Shown here piece after piece: positions 46,362 through 61,608 of a stretch of DNA of 64,000 bases. This stretch comes from Capillidium heterosporum (Eukaryota > Entomophthoromycota > Entomophthoromycetes > Entomophthorales > Capillidiaceae), in the NCBI GenBank assembly GCA_016630905.1, contig WBMQ01000012.1, positions 1,302,001 through 1,366,000 on the forward strand, written 5' to 3'. The notes beneath the pieces were generated by a model. The model had not been told where the DNA came from, did no database searches, and worked only from the letters and a program-made list of their open reading frames with translations. The translations under genes were made by a program, and so were the position numbers. Each line of letters begins with the position of its first letter. The first letter of the stretch is position 1.

Positions 46362-48464
46362 CTACACTTGCATTGCCCATTCATTTGCATTAGTTGCAGC
46401 ACCGTTAGAGTTATCAAAGTGTAAAACACGTCTACCTACCTCTACCTTAGCTTTCCAATCCAATTTGTCTTGGCCTCCCTTATTTAAATCAAAGTTTCCA
46501 ACTTCGTTAATATCAAAGTCCAAGCTGTCGATTAAATCGCCTAAGATTTGGTTAGAGGTCCAACCCATTAACTGCAGCAGATCAAATTGGAATTGCGCTT
46601 GGTTGGGTAAAGAACGGGTAGAAAAGAAAAGCTGCTCCAAAGCTAAGGTACGTGCAACTAAATTGGCGATGGAACTTGCCAGTAGGTGGGCTAAACCCTC
46701 CATGCTGCTGAAGTTAGAGTGATTGGAGATAAGTACTTTGGCCACGACCTTAAATCCAAGTTTTATTTTGGTTACCCATTGTGAAACTATAGCCTTCTTA
46801 GCGTAACTGTTGGCGTTAAAATTATCGACGACAAAGTTCAGCTTGGTCTCCATAACCTATATCAATTATAGTTAGTATGAAAATAAATGAAAAGCAGTAC
46901 CTTCTTAACCAAGGTGAAAGTTTTACAATTGTCAAATGTCAGCACTTTGCAAAAGTCTAAAGCCATGACGTTAGGGCTACCTTCCCAAACCAAGTTGACC
47001 AGAGAATCGCGCAACAATTTGGGGATCTGGGTCGGTTCCAAGTACCCTAACCCTCCCATTGATGCCAACGTATCGACGAAGCCGTGGCTTGCAATTGTAG
47101 TTGTAAATAACTTGGTCAAAGGGATCAACACCCGCATCATAGCATCCAACTCCTGTAAGCTGTCTATACCGATGGTCACATAAGGCTTGCTGGTATCCTT
47201 GATGTAGTCATCGTAGGTAGTTTTAAAATCTAAGAGGCCCAGGTTGTAAATCGTCAACTCCAATCCTAGATTTAAATCAACAAGTAGTTTGCTTAGGTTC
47301 AATATTTGCAAAGGCTTCTGACAGAGGTATTCAGTACCAATCTAAAAGTAAATGGTTTGGTGAGTAAAGGTAGAGGTAATATGAAAATGTACCACTCGCT
47401 TGTGTGCAAAATCTAAAACGTAAATCAAGGCGCGATCCAAAGCAGAAAGAGAAGCCAAACTTGCATGAACTCTAGTGGTTTGTAAAATAGGAGCCACTTC
47501 TTTGATACCACTGTTAACTTTTCCTACCAGCTCTACTTTGAGATCTTTTAGGATAAGTTCGGCTGTTGGTAGACTTTTGGTGCCGAACTTGTCCTTCAAT
47601 CGGAAGATCTGGATACCGGGATTGAGGTTGTCATTGACATCTTTGACCTCACACAGGAATAACGATAGCTTGTCACTGTCGAGGGTTTTGGAAGTTAAAA
47701 AGGAGATCTGACAGTCAGTGGCACTACTAAAGAATTTGAAGCCGTTGACAATCCATTGCTTGGAAGTTGGGTTGTAGTTGGCATGGGTCTCGGTGTTGGT
47801 CAAGTTGGAACCACCAGGGCGTTCTGTCATCCATTGCCCGGCCATAGCGCTGCTTATTGTAATTGGTGCTGATGACTCTGTGATAGTACTTTAGCTTCAA
47901 GGGATCTTCGTTTGACAAGTTGGAAAGTAAAGTAGCGGCACCATCAGTCATTGCTAAAGGGCAGCCTACCATACTGATACTAGTGAAGAGGTAGATTTTG
48001 CTTAGCTGTAATAGTTTACTGAACCTTTTAGAAGTGTACCCATCACTTATCAACCCCGAATTTATAGCAAACTTTTTAAGTTGGTTCCAACTTTCTGACA
48101 GCTGCAAATTGTTTACTTTTCTAAGGAAGGATGTGAGTATTTTGGAGAAAAGGATATGAATCTTTACCTGCCATAACCATCGTAACCTTCCAATTTTGGT
48201 AAATGGATTTCCGATAATAAACTCCAGTTGTATACCTGTCCATCTTCTTTCAACAAGTCACCAAATTTTACCAATTGGCTTGTCTACCTCCAAACTGGCT
48301 TTATTTGAGTTGGATAATAGATATCTCGCTAATATTGCTGCATAGTTGGAATTTAAGTATTGGTTGCCTACCCTTGCCGACGTCTATATATACAGTAATG
48401 AATAGCAAGTTAAAAGGAAACTAGTTACTTGGATAAACCCGTTGTCTTGATTTACAATCTTCAT
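46362..48464 (-). CDS. Acyl-CoA dehydrogenase family protein (AidB/fungal long form); two +1 frame offsets
   Basis: FAD-dependent acyl-CoA dehydrogenase-like enzyme. Exons 48464-48429, 48383-48168, 48120-47393, 47341-46901 and 46856-46362 give 637 residues after two corrections. Landmarks: CPLAMTDGAATLL, the flavin/substrate loop GQWMTERPGGSNLT, NGFKFFSSATDCQ, a helical domain with LASMGGLGYLEPTQIPKLLRD and the catalytic-region VWEGSPNVMALD. The length and wording match the large fungal AidB-like subfamily rather than classic 400-residue enzymes. Frame moves +1 near 48260 (DKPIGK to FGDLLKEDG) and near 47860 (STNYNKQ to AMAGQWMTE). Everything else is intact, so sequencing indels are the simplest cause. 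No clear PTS1 (ends AMQV). Substrate unknown. Confidence 0.88.
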
Positions 48465-49337
48465 TTTATCGAAAAAACTATGCTTCTACTTGGGCATCTC
48501 TTGTTATAAAGGTCTACTTTTCAACAGAAAGGAGATGAAGCCCTTGATGTAAATGATAGTTGGAAAAATTAGGTAATTGTCAGGTTGGTTTATTTTGGAG
48601 TATGGATTTTTTGTGACGGTTATTGTAAAGCATTACGTAGATTACACAATACGTAGTTGGGTGATTCAGATTGTTTGAAAAGTTAATATGGACTGAAGTT
48701 GGTGGTGGGGGCATAAATTTATAGAGATGAATGGCAAATAGTATTTGGTTTTGAAAGAATGGCTTTATAAACTAAGTTGGGCTATTAGTATGGGATAAGG
48801 CACTAGAATATAATTGAGATTGGCATATAAAGTAGATATACGGGTTTAACTACAAGCGTTTAACTATTCAGTTCGCTATACAGCTAGCTCTAATGACCTT
48901 ATTGAAGGAAATCGATGGTATATTATATTGATCTACTATATATATGGTAGTCTGTAAACTACATGACCTATCCTTAGTAAGATGGATAAATTGAACTAAA
49001 ACTTTAAAAGCATATAGTTCAAACTTGTTATCTTTAAGCACAAGTAGTGATGTCATGAAATTATCACTTTTAAATGCTAACTTATAGTTACTACAAATAA
49101 ACTGATATTGTAACATTTATCAATTTCCATTCATAAAACATATCAAACTACACGAACCAAGAATATTTGAAACTAATACCTTGTAGACAATTTAGAAATC
49201 CATAGTTAAGTTACAGCCAGTAGTAGCTATAAGTTTAAAAACCTATATCCCGACTAAATAATAATATTTCATAGTATAAACCAATCATTCATTGTATGTT
49301 TATCTATCACCACCATAAATAGTAGTTTTTTAACAAA
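48465..49337. other. Intergenic region
   Basis: Promoter of the acyl-CoA dehydrogenase and 3' side of the dUTPase; AT-rich, no other feature seen. Confidence 0.5.
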
Positions 49338-50041
49338 CTAGTTTACCCCCGTTGAACCAAACCCATTGGCACCTCTGACTGTCTCCTCCAACTCCTCAAC
49401 TTCAATGACAGGTGGAGTGAATATGCGTTCCAATACCAATTGAGCGACTCTATCTCCCGTTCTTATTAAAAAGTCTTGGTCCGAATGGTTGAATAAAGCA
49501 ATTCGAACTTCACCCTACATACAAAAAATGATTTAGATTATTAGCTGTTGGAGAAAAAGATTATTGTATGGAAATGAAATTTACCCTATAGTCCTCATCA
49601 ATGACACCAGCCCCAGTATCGATGCCATTTTTAACTGTCAAACCAGATCTAGGTGCTACTCTCCCATAGCTTGACTTTGGGACTTTTATAGAGATACCGG
49701 TACCTACTATTCCACGTCCTCGACTAGGTATAGTGGCTTCCTCACAGCTTTATTTGGAATTAGAGATGAGATGGAATTAAAATGAGTGAAATGAATAATA
49801 CCTGTAGAGGTCGTAACCAGCTGCAAATTGGGAGCCTTTGGTAGGTAACTTGGCATTGGGGTGCAGTCGTTTGACTTGGAATTGGATTTCCAATTCGAGC
49901 TATAAATTTCCGTTTAATAAATAAAAGTGCAAAAGCAACGAAAATTGACAATTCTTCATTTCTAATTTTGATTTAGGTTGTGGTAGTGCAAGTAGCGTTT
50001 AAAAATACCTTTTCAGATATGGGTGACGAGTCGTTGGTCAT
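49338..50041 (-). CDS. DUT1: dUTP diphosphatase
   Basis: Hydrolyses dUTP to dUMP and pyrophosphate, keeping uracil out of DNA and feeding dTMP synthesis. Four exons join in frame to 156 residues: 50041-50009, 49899-49802, 49747-49585, 49514-49338. All five motifs of the trimeric family are present: AGYDLYS (motif 1), APRSGL within [14 protein letters not shown] (2), [13 protein letters not shown] (3), GDRVAQLV (4) and the C-terminal [10 protein letters not shown] arm (5). Exon 1 encodes only [11 protein letters not shown]; it is preferred to a closer ATG because it splices in frame to [19 protein letters not shown]. The intron before SCEEATIP ends in AAG. Confidence 0.95.
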
Positions 50042-50512
50042 ATTAGGTTCCTATATCTGCAAGCTGGAAAGAAAGGATGGTTTTTCAAGCTCCTTGGGTA
50101 AGAAATTTTACAACTTTTGAGGTTTTGTTTTGAGTGGTAGATAATTGGTAGCAGTTTTTTGGCAAATAAGCTGTAGTTGAGTTGACTTTGCATTTCTTTG
50201 GCTTTATGATGAAAATACTGTTGCTATCACACCCTTTGATTAGGAGCTTATATGAGTTAACTTGATAAATTGGTTGGAAGTTGGGAAGATTCTAGTATAT
50301 AGAAACGCAACTTATAATCTTCAGATAGACTTTATTAGCTGCTAGATTTAGATCAAGGCATACCATTCTAGTATTAAAAATTGAAGCTGTATCTATATCC
50401 TCCAATTTAAAAGATAGAGTAGATGAAAATTATTCAAGCTTCAATACCAAGTACAAAAAGACTTAAAAGTTTGAAAATATATTAGAATAAATCAACAGTA
50501 GCTTGGAAACAC
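50042..50512. other. Intergenic region
   Basis: Between the dUTPase start and the 3' end of the helicase gene; no feature recognised. Confidence 0.5.
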
Positions 50513-55011
<4,499 letters not shown>

Positions 55012-57222
55012 TATATCAATAATCTATCTGTTGCTGCTTCAAAATTTGCTTTTCTCAACTACTCTTATTAGACAAAGGTTGCTTCCTTTCAATACTTTGA
55101 GAGTTATGTGCTTTGCCTCAAGGTCTCAATATAAATGGAACTGATTGGATAAGGTGAAGTGCTTAGTTACATTGAATTAGGTTTTGAAGTTTGAAAATGG
55201 AGAGAAACATTTGAACTTAAATAATTACAGACCACATCCATACCTTATAAGGCAATCTTTTAATATTCCTGTAGCAAATTCATTGTCTAACAAATGAAAT
55301 TTATATATTTAAGAAATGGTTAAAATTGTTTGTCTTCAAATGTTCCTCCTCAAATGAACAAACATTTTATACAGTTTGCAAGCTATAGCCAGATAAACCA
55401 AGAGCTAGCGATTCTACACTAATACTCCAAAAATAGAGTGTTTCATAGATATGCACAGCTTTTTTGGAAATATTTTAGGGTAGTAGTTTATGGTGAGAGT
55501 CTAACCTTGAAGCTTGATATTGAAACTTTAGTATTATAGTTTAATTTTTAAGTGCAGTATTCAAGTTGATATACATGTAGCAGCCATTTCAAACCAATTT
55601 AAATTTGCAAGTACGGTATCTGATACAACAATTTTAGATGTAGACATAAAACCAATTCAATTATATTAAACTGGACAACCAGGTAACTACAATTCTCTAG
55701 TTGCTTTTAGATTATTACTCAGTAGATCAATCTTCATTTAGTCGAAATTGAAAGACTGAAATGTAAATGTTATTGGAATACCAATTGATTTTAACATTAG
55801 TGTTGAATGGGATAGATTCTTGTTGACATAAATTTTGAAGTTTGGAACTATGAGTTGGTTTTGATACTGATGGAAATTTATAATTAGCTTTCTGTGAATT
55901 GAGTAGAGGGATGCCAGTTGATGTAAATTGTAAATGTTGATGAGCTTTCGATTATTTGACTATATATATTGATACCAAGCAGTGTATCTCATTAGTGTTT
56001 CAATCAATCTACATATACTCTAGATGCTAACTAGACTTTTAATTGATATTGATGCAAAATAGTATACCTTATTATTGATATGAAACTATAGTATCTATTG
56101 ATACTGGTATAATTATAGTTTGTATAATAATCTTCTATCAATATAACAAACTATTTATTTGATAAAATAATCTATTAATTATCAATTTCAAAGTTGAGTA
56201 GTCAGATTTCTATCGAGCTAAAGCTATTGATTTTGAATATATGTCTTTACAGGTTGGTAATCATCAACCTAAAAGGCTTAGTAAAACTTTGCTAAAAATC
56301 TTAACATTTGTAAATGTATGCTACCTATTTAAAAGGCTACCGTGTAATGGAGATACTACCTTTTTATAAAGAGTTGCCATATTTGACATAAGCTTGAGCT
56401 TTTATAAGCTATATTTTATAAGACTATTGTTGCACAAAATAATTTGACAGTGATCATCACTAAGAGTTTGAACTACTATATTTAGATCGCTAGGAGAATC
56501 GAATTGGATTGATCTTTCATCTGAAATTGATGCCAACTTAAATTCGAGAAACACCTACAGAGAATTATAAAAATGTGCCTTTTAACTACTTAAAGCTATT
56601 TTGGGTAAAATGTTACTGCCAAAAGTATATCCACTTTTTTCTAGTTAAAGGCATGCAGAATATATACACAATCGCTTTGTTACACAACTATAAACATTGT
56701 GTTTTGATTCTATAGATGAGAAGCTATATGGTGATTCTCTCTGTCCATCTCCTTTATAAAGTAAGCATCGAACCACCACTTCAACGGATTGAAGAGAATG
56801 GTAAATTAAAGGACAAGATTACCCTGCTTAAAAATATAGATATCGTTATAACCAGTAGCTTCATCGGCGTATTCCATCAGTAAACAACTCTGCAAAAGTA
56901 TTAACTTATGACTAAACCTTATTAATAACTCTCGTGTTTAATTTTCTATCCAACTTTCCTAATTACAAAACTTTACTTTGATTTGCTATATCGGCAAGAT
57001 TCTTCAAGGACTGGACCTTGGCTTTTAATCCCCCTCCAAATCGAAAGACTGAAATATGGAGCTAATTAGCATCGGCAAGCTGGCTCCTTTTGGCCATTAG
57101 GTTTATCCTTGAAATTTGCCTTACTAAAATTTACGAATCGAACGACTTTTGTCGATTTGAGGATAATGAATCCGGGAAGACTTGGGCCAATTAGATGCCC
57201 CATTCCTACCATTCCTTTTGAC

Positions 57223-57230
57223 TATATAAA
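57223..57230 (+). promoter_or_regulatory. TATA box of the sterol methyltransferase gene
   Basis: TATATAAA 77-84 bp before the start codon at 57307, immediately followed by a perfect 9-bp palindrome. Confidence 0.6.
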
Positions 57231-57251
57231 GGCACTTTGCTACAAAGTGCC
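57231..57251. repeat. Perfect 9-bp inverted repeat next to the TATA box
   Basis: GGCACTTTG and CAAAGTGCC are exact reverse complements separated by CTA. It would form a hairpin in the 5' UTR or a dyad binding site at the core promoter. Confidence 0.8.
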
Positions 57252-57306
57252 AAAACAGCTTTCAAGCACAACTACTAACCAACTAACCTAAAAGACAGTA
57301 TTTACG

Positions 57307-58542
57307 ATGAGTGAAGTTCACCAAAGAGATATCGAAACTGCCAAAAAGATGCACGGCGATGTCGTTGTTACTGGTGGTCTCTTAAACAAAGTCGGTACTA
57401 AAGACAAAGCTTTGGCTGAAAAAGAAGCTTTAGAGTACCAAAAGTTCTGGGATGAAAGTCGTACTGGGAACGAAGCTTCCGACTTGGAAAGTAAACGGGA
57501 GTCCAGTTACACTAAGTTGGTCAACGCTTACTACAACTTGTCAACCGATCTTTACGAGGTACTTTTGTTTTTTTCTTTTGGTGTATTAATTTTTTAAATA
57601 TAGTACGGTTGGGGAACCAGTTTCCATTTTGCTAGACACTACCCCAATGAAACTTTGTTGCAAGCAGTTGCTAGACATGAACACTATTTGGCTTCCAACC
57701 TCAACTTGAAACCCGGTATGAAGGTCTTGGATGTTGGTTGTGGTGTTGGTAAGGACAGTGCATTTTTCCCTTTTTAATTAGATTTTCTTTTTAGGTGGCC
57801 CAGCCCGTGAAATTATCCACTTCTCAGGTGCCCATGTTACCGGCTTCAACAACAACGCCTACCAGTTGGAACGGGCTGCCAAGTATGCTGTCCAAGCCGG
57901 CATCTCTGATTTGAGTGGCTTCATCAAAGGAGACTTTATGAACATGGATATCCCCGACAACACCTTCGATGCCGCTTACGCTATCGAAGCTACCTGCCAC
58001 GCCCCTGATTTAACTGGTGTCTACGCTGAGATGCTTAGAGTTGTCAAGCCTGGGGGCAGAGTCGCTATCTATGAATGGTGCTCCACCGATAAATACGACC
58101 CTACCAACCCTTTGCACAAGAAGATTGGTTTAGGTATTCAGGAAGGTGATGGTCTACCTAAGCTGTACTCGACTAAGGAAGCTGAAGAGTGCTTCAAGAA
58201 GGCTGGCTTTGAGTTGGAGATTGCTCGAGACCTTACCCTCGACACTTATAACTCTGTACCTTGGTACTCGGCTTTGGAAGGTGGTGATTTCCGTGATGGT
58301 ATTATGAGTTACCTACGTACTAAGACTGGCAAAGCTTTGACTAACCGATTGGTAACTTTAATTTTGAAAATTTGAACTAATTGCCTTAGGTCGGTCTCTT
58401 GGAAACAGTTGGTATCGCCCCTAAAGGTACCCAGCACATGTCTCAAGTGCTGTCGTTAGCTCAGGACAACTTGGTCGAAGCTGGTAAGCTAGGCATCTAC
58501 ACCCCCATGTTCCTGTTGGTTGGTCGTAAACCTTTGGCTTAA
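57307..58542 (+). CDS. ERG6: Sterol 24-C-methyltransferase
   Basis: Methylates C-24 of zymosterol-type sterols with S-adenosylmethionine on the way to ergosterol. Four exons, 57307-57558, 57604-57748, 57795-58351 and 58390-58542, join in frame to 368 residues. Diagnostic blocks: [20 protein letters not shown] (SMT region I), [15 protein letters not shown] (SAM-binding motif), [20 protein letters not shown] (active-site region) and [11 protein letters not shown]. It ends [11 protein letters not shown] without a membrane segment; the family associates with ER and lipid droplets. Codon use is strongly biased, consistent with high expression. The start follows a TATA box by about 80 bp. Frame intact. 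Confidence 0.96.
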
Positions 58543-60309
58543 ATCTCTTCTCCCTATTATCGTACTTAATTGTTTAATACATGACTTTTCAGATGTAGCT
58601 TATGTGTTTCTTAGATTTGGTTTGTTTATAAATGAATTGAATGCTTGAAAATTTATGTTTTGTACGGTTTTTTAAAGACTTTTAGTTTTAGCTTGGAGCA
58701 GCTATTTTAGTTACTTGATATCAAATCTAGCTTTAGGTGGCATTGAGTTTTAACTGATGATATTTATGGATGCTAAAATGAATTTATGTATAGCTTCAAA
58801 TCTATCATAAATTTGGCTACTCCTCATTATATTTCCTTGAATATATACTCTAACTATAAACTTCTTATAGTGTATTGAAACCTATATTTAAAGGTTATGT
58901 TTGAAATCTTAAAACGACTCTATTCAATTTCGCTTAGATATGTATGATTTATAGCCTGCAATCTTGATGAAAATCGATCTATATCTGTTAAAAACTCGAT
59001 AAATATAAATTTAATCAAACTAAAGATTTCATATAGGCATACAAATCAACAAGCTAACGTGCCTATATAAAGTTCTTGATAGAATCAACTTTGATTTGTT
59101 TTCTAGTAAAGCTAAAAGAAACGCAAGTGCTAAAAATTACAGTAGGAATACTTCCTATATGGGGAGGAGCTTTCAAAGACTAATAGCCTCAATGACTTAA
59201 GCACCTAAATTTTATTTGTTGAATAGTGAATTTATTATAAAGCATCTTATAAGGAAGAGGATATAGGATAGGATTGTTCAAGTCCGAATATTTCTCTGAA
59301 AATTCCTTGATGAGGTTTTATTGCAAGTATTCAATTAGATTGAACGTTCAGGTTATTTTGATTCAGCAATCATCTAAACTAAAATGCCTTTTGAATAAAG
59401 TCAGTGTTCTTTTGACTTCATCAGTAGACGATTTAAGAATTGGCTATAGACACTCTATCCTTCTATTAGTTGAAATCTAAAATCGTAATGGGTTTAAAAA
59501 GCAGTGCCAATTCTCGATCTGAACCTAGTCAGTGGACTTGAATCGTTAATCCCTGATCTTTCCAACCTGCCATGACGCTATATACTGTTACATTATTAAA
59601 TAATACTTTGTAGTATACATTACTTTCTAAAATATCAAATTAGATACAAATCAATATTTGCACTATAAACATTTTAGATATTCCTTATATAGCAATTCAA
59701 AATATAGTAATCTATTAAATGTTTGGTCACGTTCACCTATTGTTTTCAAATTTTAGGCGCATGTACTTTATGCTATTACTACTTTAGATAAAATAGGGCG
59801 ATTCCAATTGCTATACCACTTGAAGCGTTAATCCGAAGATAGGTATCCCTTCAAGCTAGAGCAAGTACCTAGCTAGAAGGATGTAGGGAACTAATATTCC
59901 TATTCAGTTATTAGTCACGACATCTAGCTTAAAAATCAACAACATTAGTTTTAAGCGGCCTTTAAATAGTAATGTCTTTTTTGAACAAAGTATTGAATCG
60001 GCTCAAACTTCCATTTTTTCGATCTTTCTACATAAGCGGGTTTCCAATCATAGGAACTCACTAACAGAAACCATCTGGACGTGCCATGTGTTAAGTCAGA
60101 AGCTACCAAAGCAATGGGGGGATACCCGTCTGCTTACTTCTTTGAAGCTTTAATATACGAAATGAATCAATTGCAGATTTCGAATCTACTTCAAATGGTA
60201 ACAACAAATATTGTTCATACAAGCTGACGGAAATTATTTCGATGTGTGAGAATTTGGTGAAACCTATATAAAGGTAGGTTTGCATCCCATAGCCATCACC
60301 AACAAAAAA
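58543..60309. other. Intergenic region upstream of the lipase
   Basis: About 1.77 kb of AT-rich DNA. Small frames (59274-59480 plus, 60103-60285 minus) have no signature. A TATA box lies at its right end. Confidence 0.5.
60265..60272 (+). promoter_or_regulatory. TATA box of the lipase gene
   Basis: TATATAAA 38 bp before the preferred start at 60310, but only 8 bp before the alternative ATG at 60280. The spacing favours 60310. Confidence 0.6.
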
Positions 60310-61312
60310 ATGGCCAATTCAATCTTCTACCTGCTACTCCTGGCAGCATCCTGCTGCCTTAGTGTTTTTGGCGCTCAGATCGATTACAGTACCCCCAACA
60401 AGCCACTAGCTAACGACCCCTACCGTGGCCTCAAAGTGGGAAATATTGAAGACTACTTGAAATACTTTAAACGAAACCAAAGACATCCCCCAACCCCGCA
60501 TCCTATTTTCAGAAGAGCAGCAACGCACCTCGGTAGGTAACGAAGGCAACGCCAAACTGTTTGTCAGGTACGCCGGCGCTAGCTACTGCTCAGATTCTAG
60601 CTTGAAGTCGTGGGATTGCAAGCACTGCAAGGCTCTTGGTAGTACTAAGCTCATCAGCATCATTTCCGAGTCCAAGTACGACAGTAGAGCTATAATTGTT
60701 GTCAACACCAGCCGTAAGGAGATCATTGTCTCGTTCCGCGGCAGCTCCAACTTCAAAAACTGGGTTGAAAATCTAAAATTTGACAAGACATCTTTTTCAG
60801 GTGCTGGTTCTGGGGCTGAGGTACATATAGGGTTCAAGAACATTGCCGATGCCCTCCAACCTCAGTACAACTCTGTTGTCAAGAATCTGCTGGCCCAATC
60901 AGCTTACAAGAGTTATAATGTGGTTGTCACTGGACATTCTTTGGGTGGTGCCATTGGCGTATTGGCTGCCACCTACATCCAGCAGTATAACAAGTTGCCT
61001 TGGTCTCGAATTCAGCTGTTTACTTATGGTCAACCTCGTGTCGGTAACCCTACTTTTATCGGTTGGTACAACCGACTTCCTTTCCAAGTTACTAGAGTCG
61101 TCAATGAAAATGATATCGTACCTCACGTCCCACCAATGAACTTTAACTACTTGCATGAGTTTACCGAGCTTTACATCAAGGATGGTAAATCCAACTTCTG
61201 CTCCACCTCTCAGCCTGAAGATTCCAAGTGCTCCAACTCAAGAGTTCCCTTCCTTTCTATCAATGCGCATTTGAAGGCTTGGGACATCCCCTTGGGATCG
61301 GGTGGTTGTTAA
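60310..61312 (+). CDS. Secreted class 3 (fungal-type) triacylglycerol lipase; one +1 frame offset
   Basis: Extracellular lipase of the Rhizomucor-like alpha/beta-hydrolase family. The start at 60310 gives the signal peptide MANSIFYLLLLAASCCLSVFG. A pro-region follows and then the catalytic domain: YAGASYCSDSS, IIVSFRGSSNFKNWVENL, the nucleophile elbow VVTGHSLGGAIGVL, TYGQPRVGNPTF, the catalytic Asp in VVNENDIVPHVPP and the catalytic His in SINAHLKAWDI. Cysteines near CSDSS, CKHC and the C-terminal SGGC suggest disulfides. Between 60480 and 60536 the frame moves +1: the upstream frame reads KYFKRNQ and the downstream one joins through IPQPRILFSEEQQRTSVGNEGNAKLFVRY. Without that shift the protein stops after about 75 residues, before the catalytic domain. 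No intron fits the gap. Total about 333 residues. Confidence 0.9.
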
Positions 61313-61608
61313 TTTTGGCCAAGTTGGGTTCAAAAGTATTTATACTTAACTAACATAATACCTGCACTTAATAAATCCAATGTTCAAAGTTTGTATATTT
61401 GTTTTTATAAAGTACTGCTTTCCAAGGGAAAAAGTATGTATAGCAAAGCATCTTTATTTAGAAGCACATTGATACTTATCACTTGTATTATCTCCAAATA
61501 AAAAGCACTAGAGAGTTTGTAAAGCTTTATAAAGATATAAAAATGGGAAAATAGGTAGCAGTCGCTCATCGGTGAGGCATTACTAATTTAGTAAACTAGA
61601 CAAAAACT
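61313..61608. other. Convergent spacer between lipase and P450
   Basis: About 300 bp of AT-rich 3' flanks; AATAAA-type words are present near 61370. No other feature. Confidence 0.5.

Larger units (their letters stand above)
55012..57306. other. Divergent intergenic region between PRP16 and sterol methyltransferase
   Basis: About 2.3 kb of AT-rich DNA. Around 55,960-56,170 TTGATA/ATTGATACT-like words recur loosely but no clean repeat unit exists. The last 100 bp hold a TATA box and a hairpin. Confidence 0.5.

Noticed and set aside
59500-59580. tRNA-like stretch on the minus strand
   Set aside because: A GGTTCA-like T-loop word is present but acceptor and anticodon stems do not pair.
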